Shown: positions 32,971-45,336 of the stretch, piece by piece | Position numbering within the stretch: the stretch's first letter is position 1 | Layout of the letters: each line of letters begins with the position of its first letter | Assembly (NCBI RefSeq): GCF_003265705.1 | Contig: NW_020313168.1 | Coordinates: 6,559,471 to 6,623,470 of the forward strand | From: Callorhinus ursinus | Lineage: Eukaryota > Chordata > Mammalia > Carnivora > Otariidae | Reading direction: 5' to 3' | Length of the DNA stretch: 64,000 bases | Program-made: the position numbers and the translations under genes | The notes under the pieces: model-generated | Database searches by the model: none | Seen by the model: the letters and a program-made list of their open reading frames with translations, nothing else | What the model was told of the DNA's origin: nothing

Positions 32971-33225
32971 TTCTTTTTAATATGTGCATTTCTTTTTTTA
33001 AAAAAGATTTATTTCTTTATTTGAGAGAGAGAGAGTGCACATACGCAAGCAGGGGGAGGGGCAGGAGAGGAAGAGGGAGAGAAGCAGACTCCCCGCTGAG
33101 AGTGGAGCCTGACAGGATCTGGATCTCAGGAATCTGAGATCATGACCTGAGCAAAAACTAAGATCTGAGATGCTTAACCGACTGAACTACCCAGGTGCCC
33201 CTCACATTGGCTTTTAATGTAAGAG
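32950..33225 (-). mobile_element. SINEC, antisense
   Basis: SINEC about 32,993-33,199; the flanks contain ACACTGGCTTTT and ACATTGGCTTTT. Confidence 0.87.
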
Positions 33226-34715
33226 CTGAATTGGTATTCTACATAATGTAGTTATTATGTATATAAAGAGTAAACATTCCACCAGCTGGTCAAAAGAGCA
33301 AAGGAGTATATAAGGATGGGAGAAAAATACTTGTTTGAGTGATATAAAGATAGAAATATGGGGATGGAAGTAAAGAATGGGAACGGGTCTAGGGTGAGGC
33401 AAGAGAGGTGGCTAGGGACAGTCACAGTCAGGGTCATTCAAGCTTTCTTAAACTTTGTGCCCTTGGTGCCTCTTTTGTAGTCTTGACCATGGAAAGAAAG
33501 GAGATGGGGAATAGAGGGATTAGAACTGAGAAAAGGGATGGTGGTAACACGGAAAGAGAGGAGAGAGTGTGGTGGGCTGGGCAGAGTGGAATTATAGGAG
33601 AAGGGATTTAGAGAGAGAAGGGAAAAAGGAAGGAGAAAAGGTAACCTTCAAGTTAAGAGTTCAACGTGGAAAGTTTTTAATTCAGAGAGAATATTCCTTT
33701 ACACCTGGTATTTTATTAGTGGGAAGAGATGGAAGGTGTTATTTCATCTACCTGCTCTAAAAATCAGGGATAGACAGGGAGAAAAACACTGTTGAAAAAC
33801 TCAACAAGGGGGATGTGACAAAGGACAGGGACGTGTGAGTCAGGTGAGTGTCAGCAACACGACACCTTATAGCTGTATCTGAAATGAGGTCACAGGCATT
33901 GGCTGTGTCTGAACTAGAGGGGAACCTATTTTTATGAGAGATCGGAGGAAGGGACTTTGGTCCTACATTCCTCCCATTTGCAGGAGGCCAATGCAGGTGT
34001 CAGAGCTATTTTGTTTGGTCCTATTCTCTATGGTACCACAGTCTGCCAGATGATCAATGGCTGTGAGACACACTAAATAAAATCAGTCTGCAAAAATCCC
34101 CAGAGTCTAGCTCTGCTTATGTATGATATATAGTCAGTCTTCACATGACCTCATTGCCTGCCCTAAAGTTTTCCATAGCTCAAGGCGTGGAGAAGGGGAG
34201 ATCCAGACTTTGGGGAGGGGTCGTGAGGATAGAGGGCAGCCCACTGGATCTTGCAGTTGTCTGGAATTGCTGTTTGGTCCACAATTAATGGTTGTTCCTA
34301 AAAATATAATTTAAGTAGGGCTTTGTTTCCTTCAGAGAGATGGGAGAGAGTCTTGGTAGGAATGGAGGTCAATGGTAATAGACATATGAGAAGAGACCAT
34401 TTTTTCCTTAGGGAAAGGCCCCAAGAAGGGGGCTGGCTGAGAGGAGCTTATCTCTGTTGCTCTATCATCTCCCTCTGGATAATTTACACCTTGACATTCC
34501 ATCTACCAATGGAGAGGTTGTAGGAAGAATGGGTGAGAATGTGAGCTTTGAGTCAGATCTGTGTAATTTATGACAATAAAATCAGCTATTATTGTTAGAA
34601 ATAGTTTCTTACATTGCACAGCATGAGCATTTGAATCAAACATCAGTTTGATTGCCTAGTGGGGAGTTGCATGCAAAGGGTTTAATGTCCAGGAGTATCT
34701 GCTCCATAAACCCAT
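33226..34715. other. Unassigned DNA with purine-rich tract
   Basis: 1.5 kb without SINE or L1. 33,480-33,660 is strongly purine-rich (AGAGAGGAGAGAGTG, GAGAAGGGAAAAAGGAAGG). No exon recognised. Confidence 0.4.
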
Positions 34716-34719
34716 GTGG

Positions 34720-35255
34720 TTAAGATACAGGAGACTGTCCCCTCACCTCTGTCACTTCATCTCCTATTGCTTTACCACCCTTCCTATCTAAGTTCCTCAA
34801 GAACTACACTTACAGTCTGCATTGCCTCATCTTCAACTGGCTTCCACTACTCCACCTCCACTGAAATGACATTTGGATAGATCACTCATGATCCTTGCTC
34901 TGCCAGATCCCAAGGCCATTCTTTGTGTATTTTGTTGGACCTTGATGTGGTTGGTTTCTCCTTCCTCCTTCAAACTCACTTGGCTCCTGTCAATCTGGGC
35001 TCTCCTGGTTTCCATCTATATATTCTGTCATTCATTTCCTCTTTCTTCCTAGGTTCCCACTTTTTCACTCTTGAAATCTCATCCCCACCCCCTCCCCAGG
35101 GTTCTGCCCTCCCTTCTTTCATTTCTTTCTATACACTCACTGGGTGATCTCAGCCACTTTCATGCCTACAATCCCTGTGTTCTAAGTGAGAATCATCCAT
35201 TACTTTCAGCCTCAGATATCTCCCAGCCTCATGTCTATAATGAGGGGGGATGTGG
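34720..35255 (+). repeat. Ancient CR1/L2-like LINE (reverse transcriptase region)
   Basis: CTCCTGGTTTCCATCTATAT, CCAGGGTTCTGCCCTCCCTT, CACTCACTGGGTGATCTCAG and CCTCAGATATCTCCCAGCCT follow the order of a mammal-wide CR1-clade LINE. Heavily degraded, no intact frame. Confidence 0.6.
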
Positions 35256-35734
35256 CACCATTTTAAATGACCCTGCCCACTTGGCCATAATTGAATGGTC
35301 CATAAATGGGCACCTGATAAAAATCAGGACAATCTCAGTTCTTCCCAGGACTTCCTTTTTCTTTTAATCAAGACTCAGAAGGGAGTAGGGCTTTCTCTGG
35401 GAGGGAAACCCATAAGATGGTAGACTTGAGAGATGTCAGTGGCCTTATGTTCCTCCTCCTGGAGGAAGCTGTTGCTAAAGAGAGATAATAGAGCCCATTA
35501 CAGGAGCAGGGAGAGAGGGTCCAGGGCATATTTGATTGTCTGGTTCCAGTTGTCCCCAAGATTGAGCTGTTTCCTTGCTTTCCCCATGGATTGCCTTTGA
35601 ATTATATACAATATCCTAGCATTTTTCTAATACATGCCCCCTTTTGCCTAAGCGTGTTCTAGGTCGGTTTCTGAGATCTGCAACTGAAATAGATTCTGCC
35701 AGAGGTAGGTTCTAAGGAAACAGAGACCCCAACT
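35256..35734. other. Unassigned DNA
   Basis: No recognised feature. Confidence 0.35.
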
Positions 35735-35910
35735 AAGGGTTAGGAGAACTGGATTTGCATTAACTCTGGCACTCACTGGCCATGAGACCTTGAGCTAGGC
35801 CCAGACCCTGAGAGTCAGTTTCCTCATAAAATGAGGAGCAACAAAATCTACCTGCCTGGTACACATAGGCCTAGGGCGATTAACCACTGAAATCATAAAA
35901 CACCTTTAAA
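35735..35910 (+). repeat. MIR
   Basis: GGATTTGCATTAACTCTGGC, CACTGGCCATGAGACCTTGA and CAGTTTCCTCATAAAATGAG match MIR. Confidence 0.8.
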
Positions 35911-35954
35911 TGTAAAGTTTACAAAGTGCATGATTTATTTGAAAACTTTTAGAA

Positions 35955-36145
35955 AACATTTTTATTTTTTTATTTTTTGAGAGACAGAGAGAGAGGCAGA
36001 GGGAAAGGGAGAGAGACAATCTTAAGCAGGCTCCACACCTAGTGTGGAGCCTGATGCTAGGGTTGATCTCACCACCCTGAGATCATGACCTAAGCTGAAA
36101 TCAAGAGTCAGACGCTTAACTGACTGAGCCACCCAGGCAGCCCAC
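35955..36145 (-). mobile_element. SINEC, antisense
   Basis: GAGAGACAGAGAGAGAGGCA to GACTGAGCCACCCAGGCAGC; imperfect CATTT..TATTTTT flanks. Confidence 0.88.
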
Positions 36146-37049
36146 CATTTGTATTTTTAGCATGAATTTCCATTTTGTTTCCAGCAGCTCAGTTGCAGCT
36201 GGATGTGGACCCAGGACAGGAAGCTTTGTGCTGACAGCATTGATCCCGCGGGGTAGAGTGTTCATAGTCAATGGGGTCAAGTATAGCAGAATCTGCAGCG
36301 AATGTTTAGAAGCCATGGAGGTGGTGGAAGACCCAGAATCCAAAGCTCATTAATGGAAGCACTTCCTGACCCTACTTTGGAATTTTATTCAGGTTTCCAT
36401 GGGACAATAGCCAATCCAAAAGACCATGGGCAAGATCCATAAGAAACAGTGGAAAGAAGGAACACCTAAATCTGGGATGGGTTAGGAAGGAGCTGAGGAT
36501 CATCTCCTGCTCTTAGCAAGCACACCGAATGTTTTACTCTGGACTTGGGATCTAGAGACCACAATTCCAGTCCTCACTTTGTTTCTAACTTACTGGGCAA
36601 GACATGTTATTTCTCTTCTGAGTCTCAGTGTCCCTGTTTCTCAAATTGGAAATGGGGTAGGGTGAGAAGGATCTTCACAATTATACCTTACATTTGTAAC
36701 ACCTTTATAGTTTATGCTCACTGTCACTTTACTCTTCATAAAATCAAGGGAGACACATATTATTGGTCCCATTACATAGACAGCTGGTAAGAGTAAGAGA
36801 TAGCAATTGTTCTGAGGTCTCTTTCCACTCTAAGATCCTTCCAGTAGTAAAGCTCTGTGAGTCTCCTATCACTGTGTTCTTGAACACCTACTGTACTCAG
36901 GGAGCTACAGGGTATAGAGTCATTTGTCTACATGCCCTACCTGCCCCACTAGATTGTTGACTCCTTTAGAACAATACCCACGCTGGCTTTTTCATTGCCT
37001 CCATCAAAGCACTCAGAACTGTGCCTTATCCTCTGGGTAAATAATGATT
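36146..37049. other. Unassigned DNA with MIR and L2 fragments
   Basis: MIR-like sequence lies at 36,535-36,690 (TCTGAGTCTCAGTGTCCCTG) and an antisense MIR-like piece at 36,685-36,800. An L2 3' end lies at 36,950-37,050. A 63-codon frame at 36,162-36,353 shows no family resemblance. Confidence 0.5.
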
Positions 37050-37855
37050 AAATAAGATGCAATGACAAGGCACAGACACCAAGTACTCTTCGTATGTGTT
37101 GAGAATTCATCCTGGACCCAGAACTTAGTTTGGGCTTAAAGAAAGCTTCTGGGTATTTTTGTTTATCACAGAAGTGCTGGCTTTTATTTTCCCTCTTATC
37201 TCCAGAGATGCTTTCAGCCTCGTGAGACTCAATCATCAATCAACTTTTACTCTCCAGATACTGCCCTGTGTCAGACACACAGGATGCACTTTATCAACCT
37301 CTTAATTTAGTTTATGTTTCAGGTAGAAGCCAGACAAGAAAGATTTCCCCCATCTATCAATTCCTGCTTCTGCTTTTTTTTTTTTTTTTGAAAAACAACT
37401 CTTAGTTCAAAAGTAAGTATATTTAGGGATTGTTTTCTTGGAACCTTGAGGATGAAAAGATAGTAAGAAATTAGATGTTCTAAAGAAAATGGTCATGATG
37501 GAAAAGAGAAGACAATTTGTATAATAGGATCTCAATTTCAGAAAAACTAATATACATCCAGAATAAACAGGGAAACATTGTTACCAGAATATTAGCAGTA
37601 AGGTAATGGGATTGTGGTGATTTTTGTTTTCTACCTTCTGGATCTTGCAAAATTTCTATAGTGAATATATGTTACATTTAAACCAGGAAACAAGAGTTAA
37701 AAAAAGAACTAAAGAAATTTTCTTCATAAGCTGCAAGGGCACAGAAGTGTGCATTTTATTATTATTCTTCATCATTTACTTATAGGTTGCACATACTCTT
37801 TGTATAAAATAGTTAACAGTCCAACTTTTTGTTGCTGAACTTCTTGTTTAAATGA
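37050..37855. other. Unassigned DNA with an old L1M tail
   Basis: About 37,500-37,690 (TTGTTTTCTACCTTCTGGAT, TTTCTATAGTGAATATATGT) resembles an L1M 3' UTR end. Otherwise nothing recognised. Confidence 0.4.
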
Positions 37856-40800
37856 AATTTAGTCTGGAAGCTGTCTTAATTGAAGCAAAGGGTTCCCTGG
37901 AGGCTAGCCTAACATATGATCTATCCTGGAGAATGGTCCATGTGTACTGGAAAAGAATGTGTATTCTGCTGCTGTTCGATGAATGTTCTCTATGTCTGTT
38001 AGGTCTATTTGGTTCAAGTCCAACATTTCGTTGTTGTCTTTATATCTGGATGATCTATCCACTGTTGGAAGTGAGGTATTGAAGTCCTCTACTATTATTG
38101 AAGTCCTCTACTATGTTCTCTATTTCTCCCTTTATATCTCTTAGTATTTGCTTAATATATTTTGGTACTCTGATGTTGGGTACATATATATTTATGATTG
38201 TTGTACCTGCTTGATGAATGAACCCTTTATCATTATAGAATGACCTTCTTTGTCTCTTGTTACCATTTCTGGCATAAAGTCTATTTTGTCTGATATAGGT
38301 CTAGTTACCCCAGCTTTCTTTTGGTTTCCACTTGCATGGAATATCTTTTTCCATTCCTTCACTTTTGAACCTATATATGTCCTTAAAACTGAAATGAATC
38401 TTTTGTAGGCAGCATTTAGTTGGGTCTTATTTTTATCTATTCAGCCAGTCTGTGACTTTTGATTGGAGAATTCAATCCATTTACATTTAGAATAACTATT
38501 GATATGTAAGGACTTAATAATGCCATCTTATTAATTGCTTTCTGGCTGTTTTGTAGTACTATTGTTCTGTTTTTCCTTCTTTTGGGCCTATTTTTAAGAA
38601 TTGGTGATTTTCCGTGGTGGTATGCTCTAATTCCCTTCTCTTTATCTTTTGTGAACCTACCAGAGATTTTGCTTTGTGGTTACCATGAGACCTTCATAAA
38701 ACATAGGTTAAAAAATCAAATTTTTTTGAGACAGAGCATGTGGGAGTGTGGGGGGGGGGCAAAGGGAGAGGGAGAGAGAGAATATTAAGCAGCCTCCATG
38801 TTCAGTGCAGAGCCTGATGTGGGGCTTGATCTCACAACCCTGAGATCATGATCTGAGCCAAAATCAAGAGTTGGATGCTGAACTGACTGAGCCACACAGG
38901 GGCCCTAGTCATGGTAATTTTTAATACTTTTTTCTCTTTAACATTTATACCATAGTGGCTAGCACACCATCATATTACAGAATTACAGTTTTCTAAATCT
39001 AACTGTATATTTATTTTTGCCAGTATGTTGTATATTTTCATGTTACTAATTAGCATCTTCTCATTTCAGCTTGAAGAACTTCTTTCAACATTTCTTGTAA
39101 GGCAGATATAGTGGTGATGAGCTGCCTCAGCTTTTCTTTGTCTGGGAATGTCTTTATTTCTCCCGTATTTCTGAACGATAATTTCACCAGATAAAGTCTT
39201 TCTTTCAACACTTTGAATATATCATTCCACTCTCTTTTGGTCTGCAGAGTTTGTGCTGAGAAATTTGCTGATAGCTTAATGTGGGTTCCTTTGTAGGTTA
39301 TAATCATTTTTCCTCTCACTGCTTCTAGGAATTCTCTCTGTCCTTGAATTTTGGCAGTTTTATTATAATGTGTCCTGGGGAAGGTCATTTTGCATTGAGA
39401 TAATGATCTATTAGTTTCATGAACCCATTGGGTGTCTAAGTCTCTCCTCAGGTTTGGGGAGTTTTCAGCTATTATTTCTTTAAGTAAACTTTCTGCCTCC
39501 AACTACCTCTTTTCTCTTTATGGAACTCCAATTATTCTGATGTTTGTACTTCTGATGGGGTCTTATAGACCATGTGGACTTTCTTTGCTCTTTTTCATTC
39601 TTATTTCTTTGCTCTCTTCTGAGATTATTTCAAAATTCCTAGCCTGTACATCACTGATTCTATCTTCTGTTTGGTCTCTTCTGCTGTGATGCTCTCCTAC
39701 TGCATTTTAAAATTTCATTCATTGAATTCTTCAGCTCCAGAATTTATATTTGATTCTTTTTTTCAATGATTTCTATCTCCTCTTTAAATTTCTTATTTTG
39801 TCCACGTATTGTTTTCCTGATTTTGTTCAATTGCTTTCCTGTGTTTTCTTGTTTGAGACCTCAAAACAGCTATTTTGAACTCTTTATCAGGTAGAATACA
39901 GAATTTTGTGTCTGAGTTTGGTTACTTGAGGATTATTGTTTTCTTTTGATGAGGTCATGTGTCTTTGATTCTTGACATTCCTTAGAGATTTGTGTTGCTG
40001 TTTTCACATTTGAAGTAGCAATCACCTCCTCCAGTCTTTACCAGTTGCCTTCAGGTAGGAGATATTTTTCGTTGGTTTTGCTTATATCTGGGGCTTTCTC
40101 CCTTTTTATGGATAGATACATCTGCTTCCTGCTTCTTGCTCCCTTTTGTGGCAGAATTCTTAGGTTTCTATGTCTATCTTACAACTCATTGTCTGTGGGG
40201 AACCTCTCTTCTTTCCCAGAAGGCGGTGCTGTAGCTCAAGTTTGTAGTTTTCATTTCCCATAGAGTCTGACCTGTTTTGTGAGTGCTTTCCTTCCTTGTT
40301 TGCCAGAGCTTGCTCTTGCCACGAAACTTGGGAATGTGCCCAGGGACCTGGTTGCAAAGTGGGCAGGGAGGTGTGGGTGTTAAACATTTGGGGCCTTTAG
40401 GGTTCCCACAGTCCAGGCAGGAGGTTCCTTTGGTGAGGGTTTTCTCATCAGCTCACTCATAGAGTTTCCTGTTGGAGTCCTGAATGCAGTCAAGCAAGAA
40501 CCACATCCCTTTCATGTCCTTTGATACTCTAATTTGCTTCTTTCCTGGTTTCTTCCCTCACTCCTGTCATGGAGAACCTGCTTCAAAAGTCTGGTTGCTG
40601 CTGTGGGGAGATGTTTTTTTCCAGTAGGTGTCCCACACATCTGGGGAAGCCAGGCACTCACTCACCCTCTCCCTTTTCCCCTTGAGAGAGGTCACGCAGG
40701 CTAGTTCAGCTTGACTGCTGTGATGCCTTGGGGGTGGGGTGGGGTTATGCTGGCAAAGTTCCTCTTACCCTCTTCAATGGGTCCAAACTTGTATTTTTTT

Positions 40801-41095
40801 TTCCTCCAGTGGAGTGCTGGTATCTGTCTTTGGGAAGACTGGACTTCTACAAAAGCTGTCTCATCTGTGGTATTTGCCCACCAGTACTCTCCAGATGTTC
40901 CCCAACTGCAGCTGGGGAGGGTGGGGGCCAGTTCATTGGCTACTGCTGGTTCTGCAGCTCTTACTAAGATCTGTCTGCCTATTACCCATTGCATAGGTGG
41001 GCGAGACTCCTCCTAGGTCTCTTGGTGTATGGTACTGGATTTCACAACTTCCACAGGGCACTATTTTTTTGGACAGATGTCAATTTTTAGTTGTT
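37856..41095 (-). mobile_element. Old L1M, antisense: 5' UTR, ORF1 remnant and ORF2 endonuclease remnant
   Basis: Read leftward, 41,095 to about 39,900 is 5' UTR-like. 39,502-39,050 keeps a 150-codon open stretch matching the L1 ORF1 C-terminal domain (TYKGTHIKLSANFSAQTLQ, KREWNDIFKVLKERL, GEIKTFPDKEKLRQLITT). From about 38,490 down comes degraded ORF2 endonuclease (LNVNGLNSPIK near the start, EDFNTSLPTVDRSSR near 38,070, EYTFFSSTHGPFS near 37,940). It is dead: stops break the endonuclease and a SINEC lies at 38,718-38,907. Confidence 0.85.
38718..38907 (-). mobile_element. SINEC inside the L1M, antisense
   Basis: GAGACAGAGCATGTGGGAGT to GACTGAGCCACACAGGGGCC. A G-run at 38,750-38,759 interrupts the body. 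Confidence 0.88.
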
Positions 41096-41107
41096 AAAAG
41101 AGGGGAT

Positions 41108-41320
41108 AAAGGGGCACCTTGGTGGCTCAGTTGGTTGAGGGTCTGACTTTGGCTCAGGTAATGATATTGGAATGCTGGGATGGAGTCCCATGTTGAGCTC
41201 CCCACCCTGTGGGGAGTCTGCTTCTCCCTCTCCCTCTTCCTCTTCCTCTGCCCCATCCCCGCTTGTGCTCTCTCTCTCTCTCTCAAATGGATAAATAAAA
41301 TCTTTAAAAAAAGGGGGGTG
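41108..41320 (+). mobile_element. SINEC, sense
   Basis: AAAGGGGCACCTTGGTGGCT to AAATAAAATCTTTAAAAAAA, with a CT-rich tail segment. Confidence 0.9.
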
Positions 41321-41334
41321 TAGATAAAAAGGAG

Positions 41335-41508
41335 GGATGTCATATGTCACCATGATGCCCTATCTCATTTCTTTTTATCACTGAATGATATTCCTTTGTA
41401 TGATAGACCACAGGTTGTTTACCATTCACCTACTGAAAGACATCTTGATTGCTTCCAAGTTTTGGCAATTATGAATAAAACTGCTATAAACATTTGTGTT
41501 TAAGGTAC
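41335..41508 (-). mobile_element. L1 fragment, antisense
   Basis: CACTGAATGATATTCCTTTG, GAAAGACATCTTGATTGCTT and GAATAAAACTGCTATAAACA are ORF2-terminal landmarks. Confidence 0.75.
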
Positions 41509-42104
41509 TCTTTTAACACTCCAAGGAGACTCTACAACCAGCACCCAAGGCCTGGGGCACACTGATTTCCTCTCCATGGCCACAGTGCTTTTGGGGGTTT
41601 TTCAGGTTATGAGAACTGAAGGAGATTGCCATATGATTGTTTTCTAGCACTTGCTTGCCTAACACTTGTTTCTCAGTTTCTTCCTTAAAAAAAAAAAAAG
41701 GTAGCAGAATAAAAAATGCTTGGGGTTGTGAATGGAAGCCACAGTGATGCGAGACAGGCATGAAAGCAGAAGTAAGAGAATCCTTCGTCTCTGTGGAGCT
41801 GGCCCAGATAGAGTGTAACATGGCTGGGCTGTGTAGAGGGAAGAAGTGAGTTTTGTGGTCAGAACCATGAACCTGTTTGTGGCCACCTTCCTTCCTCTCT
41901 CTTCCAAGCGCCTGGGGGCAAAAGTATTGATGGAGATGTGAGTAAAAATGTTGAGTATCAGGGGGAACAATTGAAATGGCAAAGACTTTCTGTTTATTTC
42001 TGCAGCCATTCATATATGCTTAGTAGAGGAACTGATAAAATCACCTATGTTATTCTGGAGATTGTTAATTCCAACCATCCTCACCTGCATATAGCATTTA
42101 AAAA
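41509..42104. other. Unassigned DNA with a 166-codon minus-strand frame
   Basis: The minus-strand frame 41,513-42,013 is the longest one outside known repeats, apart from the frame at 5,511. It contains a poly(F) run from a poly(T) tract and no recognisable domain, so I treat it as chance. Confidence 0.4.
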
Positions 42105-42996
42105 AATTTTATTTTGACCTTCATGGTATTCCTTGTGTTCCACAAATAAGTGAAACCATATGATAATTGACTTTCTCTGCTTGACTTATTTCACTTGGCA
42201 TAATCTCCTCCAGTCCCATCCATGTTGATGCGAAACTTGGGTATTCTTCCTTTCTGAAGGCTGAGTAATATTCCATTGTATATATGCATCACATCTTCTT
42301 TATCCATTCATCTGTTGAAGGGCATCTCGGCTCTTTCCACAGTTTGGCTATTGCAGATATTGCTGCTATGAACATTGGGGTGCATACGGCCCTTCTTTTC
42401 ACTACATCTGTGTCTTTGGGGTAAATACCCAGTAGTGCAATTGCTGGGTCATAGGGTAGCTCTATTTTTAATTTTTTGAGGTACCTCCACACTATTTTCC
42501 AAAGTGGTTGTACCAACTTGCATTCCCACCAACAGCGTAAGAGGGTCCCCCTTTCTCCACAACCTCTCCAACATTTCTTGTTTCTTGCCTTGTCAATTTT
42601 TGCCATTCTAACTGGTGTAAGGTGGTATCTCAATGTGGTTTTGATTTGAATTTCCCTGATGGCTGATGATGATGAACATTTTTTCATGTGTCTGTTGAAT
42701 GGGGGGAAATCAGAGAGGGAGACGAACCATGAGAGACTATGGACTCCGAGAAACAAACTGAGGGTTTTAGAGGGGAGGGGGTTGGGGAGATGTGTTAGCC
42801 CAGTGATGGGTGTTAAGGAGGGCACGTACTGCATGTAGCACTGGGTGTTATGCACAAACAATGAATCATGGAACACTACATCAAAAACTAATGATATAAT
42901 GTATGGTGATTAACATAACAATAAGAAATTAAAAAAACACTAATGATGTACTGTATGGTGACTAACATAACATAATAAAATAAAAAATTTATTTTG
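42105..42996. mobile_element. L1 with inverted 5' part (twin priming) and duplicated 3' tip
   Basis: 42,118-42,696 is late ORF2 in antisense, and 42,697-42,935 is the 3' UTR in sense. The switch lies at TGTCTGTT|GAATGGGG and about 25 L1 bases are missing at the joint. A second partial copy of the 3' tip (CTAATGATGTACTGTATGGT) follows at 42,939-42,984. The whole is flanked by AATTTTATTTTGA and AATTTATTTTGA. Confidence 0.88.
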
Positions 42997-43027
42997 AAAT
43001 TTTAGATAATACATTTTGTAGTTTGCA

Positions 43028-43192
43028 AAACTTTCTATTCATCAACTCATTTAACTCTCATAGCTGCTATAGATGAGAAGACTGAGGCTCAGAGTTTATT
43101 TGACCTGCCCAATGTCATTTGGCATGTGAATGGCAGAGCTGAGACTAGAACACAGGGTTTTGACTCCCAGTCTAGTGTTCTTCCCAACTGCC
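43028..43192 (-). repeat. MIR, antisense
   Basis: AGATGAGAAGACTGAGGCTC, ATGGCAGAGCTGAGACTAGA and TTTTGACTCCCAGTCTAGTG are clear reverse-complement MIR landmarks. Confidence 0.88.
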
Positions 43193-44814
43193 TGAGGCCA
43201 GGGGCAAGTGAGGAAAGTGAAGGGACCAGTGGGGGTGACTGGGTGGTGAGGACAGCATCTAGAGGGGCATGTACAGGGAATGGTGCTCAGGTGGTGATGG
43301 CAGGTGGTAGATAAGGATGGGCAAGAGCCAACTTGGGACTTTGTGGGGTTGTCTCAGTTCAGTGGACATCACCATGCTTCTGGGTAGAACTTCACTTCCA
43401 TGGAAGAGAAATCAATTTTGTTTTTCATTTCAGCAAAAATCTGTTCACCTAAGCCTTCAGTCCTGTGCTAGAGAAAAGGAGATGAGATTTACTTTCACAA
43501 TGAGAAGAGCTGATCGATGTCAGTGATGAGAATATTTCACCTCATCCATATCCCCTGAGAGAGTGGTTTATAAGCCAGTTTCTAATTTATTTATTTGCAA
43601 TGGGAAATATTCATGGCATGATAACTGGTTATTTTTACTTACCAGGTGGAAGGTCTATTCAGGAGACCAGATGATCAGTCTGAACATTGCTTGATGAAAA
43701 CAGAATTAGTAACCAGGAATAGGTACTGTCAAAAGTCACCTATGTCAAGCTGATTCAGTCTGCTCTGTTTTTTAATGGTGTGGTATGTTTGTCTCAGTAA
43801 TAGTTTTGTCACTGTCTGCTGGAGAGACACTAACATGTTGTTACTCCCAACTATTTTTTCTGGATTCTTTTCTGGTTATTAGATATGATTGTCCTGCCAT
43901 GTCCAACCTCATGGCTTGGAGACAGTGCCTGGGGATGAGACAGGTGTGCATTCTGGAATCTGGTGGCCTGCATTTGAATCCCGACCCCATCACTCATTAT
44001 GACTCATGCAGACACTTAACTGGGGCTGAGACTATTCCTGGGGAAGTTCTCGGTGGCCATTGGCCATAAGCACATGCTGAGCTGAGAATGAGGATAACCC
44101 CAGCATGGACTGTGATGGCAACTAGTGAGAAATGTGTGCTACTAGAGGAAGAACCAATAAAATATGGGATCTGGAATGATGGAAAAGTCCACATCAGTCA
44201 GGAGGCATGATCTTCAGCTTCCTGGAAGAAGCTTAGAATTTTGATGGGTGAAAAAATCACTGAATGTGATGCTGACCAACTCAAAATTTATGTAAAATAA
44301 ATATTCAAGACAGGGCGTTTGTATGAGTGAAAGGGAGGGGAAGTGAGGTTAGAGGAGAAGACAGAAAACAAAGTAAAAATTTGAAAAAAGACAAAGTCAG
44401 AGTCACATGCTGAGCTTTGCGATCAACTCAGTTCTGTGCACTGTCAGAAAGTAACTTGAAAGGGGGCAGCTCCATAGGGCAGATGTGAGGACTGAGTATG
44501 ATAGTGTGTAAGCCCCAGGTCAGACCTCCTGCAAATGCTTGGGCCCCTTTACAGCTCTTGCTTCTTTATTTTTCCTAATAATTATGTTTGCTCTTGCTTA
44601 GCTACTTCCTGGCGACATATCAGGAGGCAACTGAACTTCTTCATAGATCCTGGTGTGGGAAAATGAGTTGTGAGTCTCATCGCTTGGGTATTGATTTCTA
44701 TGGCCATTAATTTTACGATGTAGGAGTTCATGGGACAGGACTTTAGAGCAGTGAGATAAGGGTCCCTCCACTTTATAGATGAAGACATGGGGAGCCTGAG
44801 TTTTTGTTGTCATT
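43193..44814. other. Unassigned DNA
   Basis: 1.6 kb with no SINE or L1 and no exon I can name. It is a place where a CD300 signal-peptide exon could hide, but I found no convincing one. Confidence 0.4.
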
Positions 44815-45154
44815 CAAGTGGCTGTGACACGGCATCTCATTGTGGGTTTTTGTGGGGGGAGGTACATTTAAAATTTTTATTGAAATTAATATTAATATCT
44901 TATCTGTTAATACCTTATTTATATTCCTACCTTGTCTGTGAAATAAATATATAAAATTATTGAAGTTGTGATGACACTAAAGATCTAATAGCTGAGAAGA
45001 AAGACAGGAGGAGTAGGCTGTATGTATATATGACCAAATCATTTTTCTGAAGATTATGATTTTTCAAATAGAGGTAATCTCTTAAGCACCTATGTGCCCA
45101 TTTCCTGTTCTTTTTAAAAAAATTGTGGCTATATATATATGTACATATATATTT

Positions 45155-45336
45155 TTAAGATTTTTACATTTATTTGACAGACAGCACAAGCACAGGGAAC
45201 AACAGGCAGAGGGAGAGTAGGCAGCAGGCTCCCCACCGAGCAGGGAGCCTAATGCACAGCTGAATCCCAGGACCCTGGGATCATGACCTGAGCCGAAGGC
45301 AGATGCTTAACGTACTGAGCCACCCAGGCGTCCCTT
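45155..45336 (-). mobile_element. SINEC, antisense
   Basis: AAGATTTTTACATTTATTTG to ACTGAGCCACCCAGGCGTCC, slightly shortened body. Confidence 0.9.

Noticed and set aside
33480..33660. Purine-rich stretch as a possible regulatory element
   Set aside because: Composition alone gives no evidence of function; reported only as a tract.
36162..36353. 63-codon open frame after an acceptor-like TTTGTTTCCAG
   Set aside because: Looked exon-like at first but has no family resemblance and no donor that would fit.
41513..42013. 166-codon open frame on the minus strand
   Set aside because: Contains a poly(F) run encoded by a poly(T) tract and shows no recognisable motif; no neighbouring exon supports it.
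42289..42876. 195-codon open frame on the minus strand
   Set aside because: It crosses the inversion joint of the twin-primed L1, joining antisense 3' UTR to ORF2 by chance.
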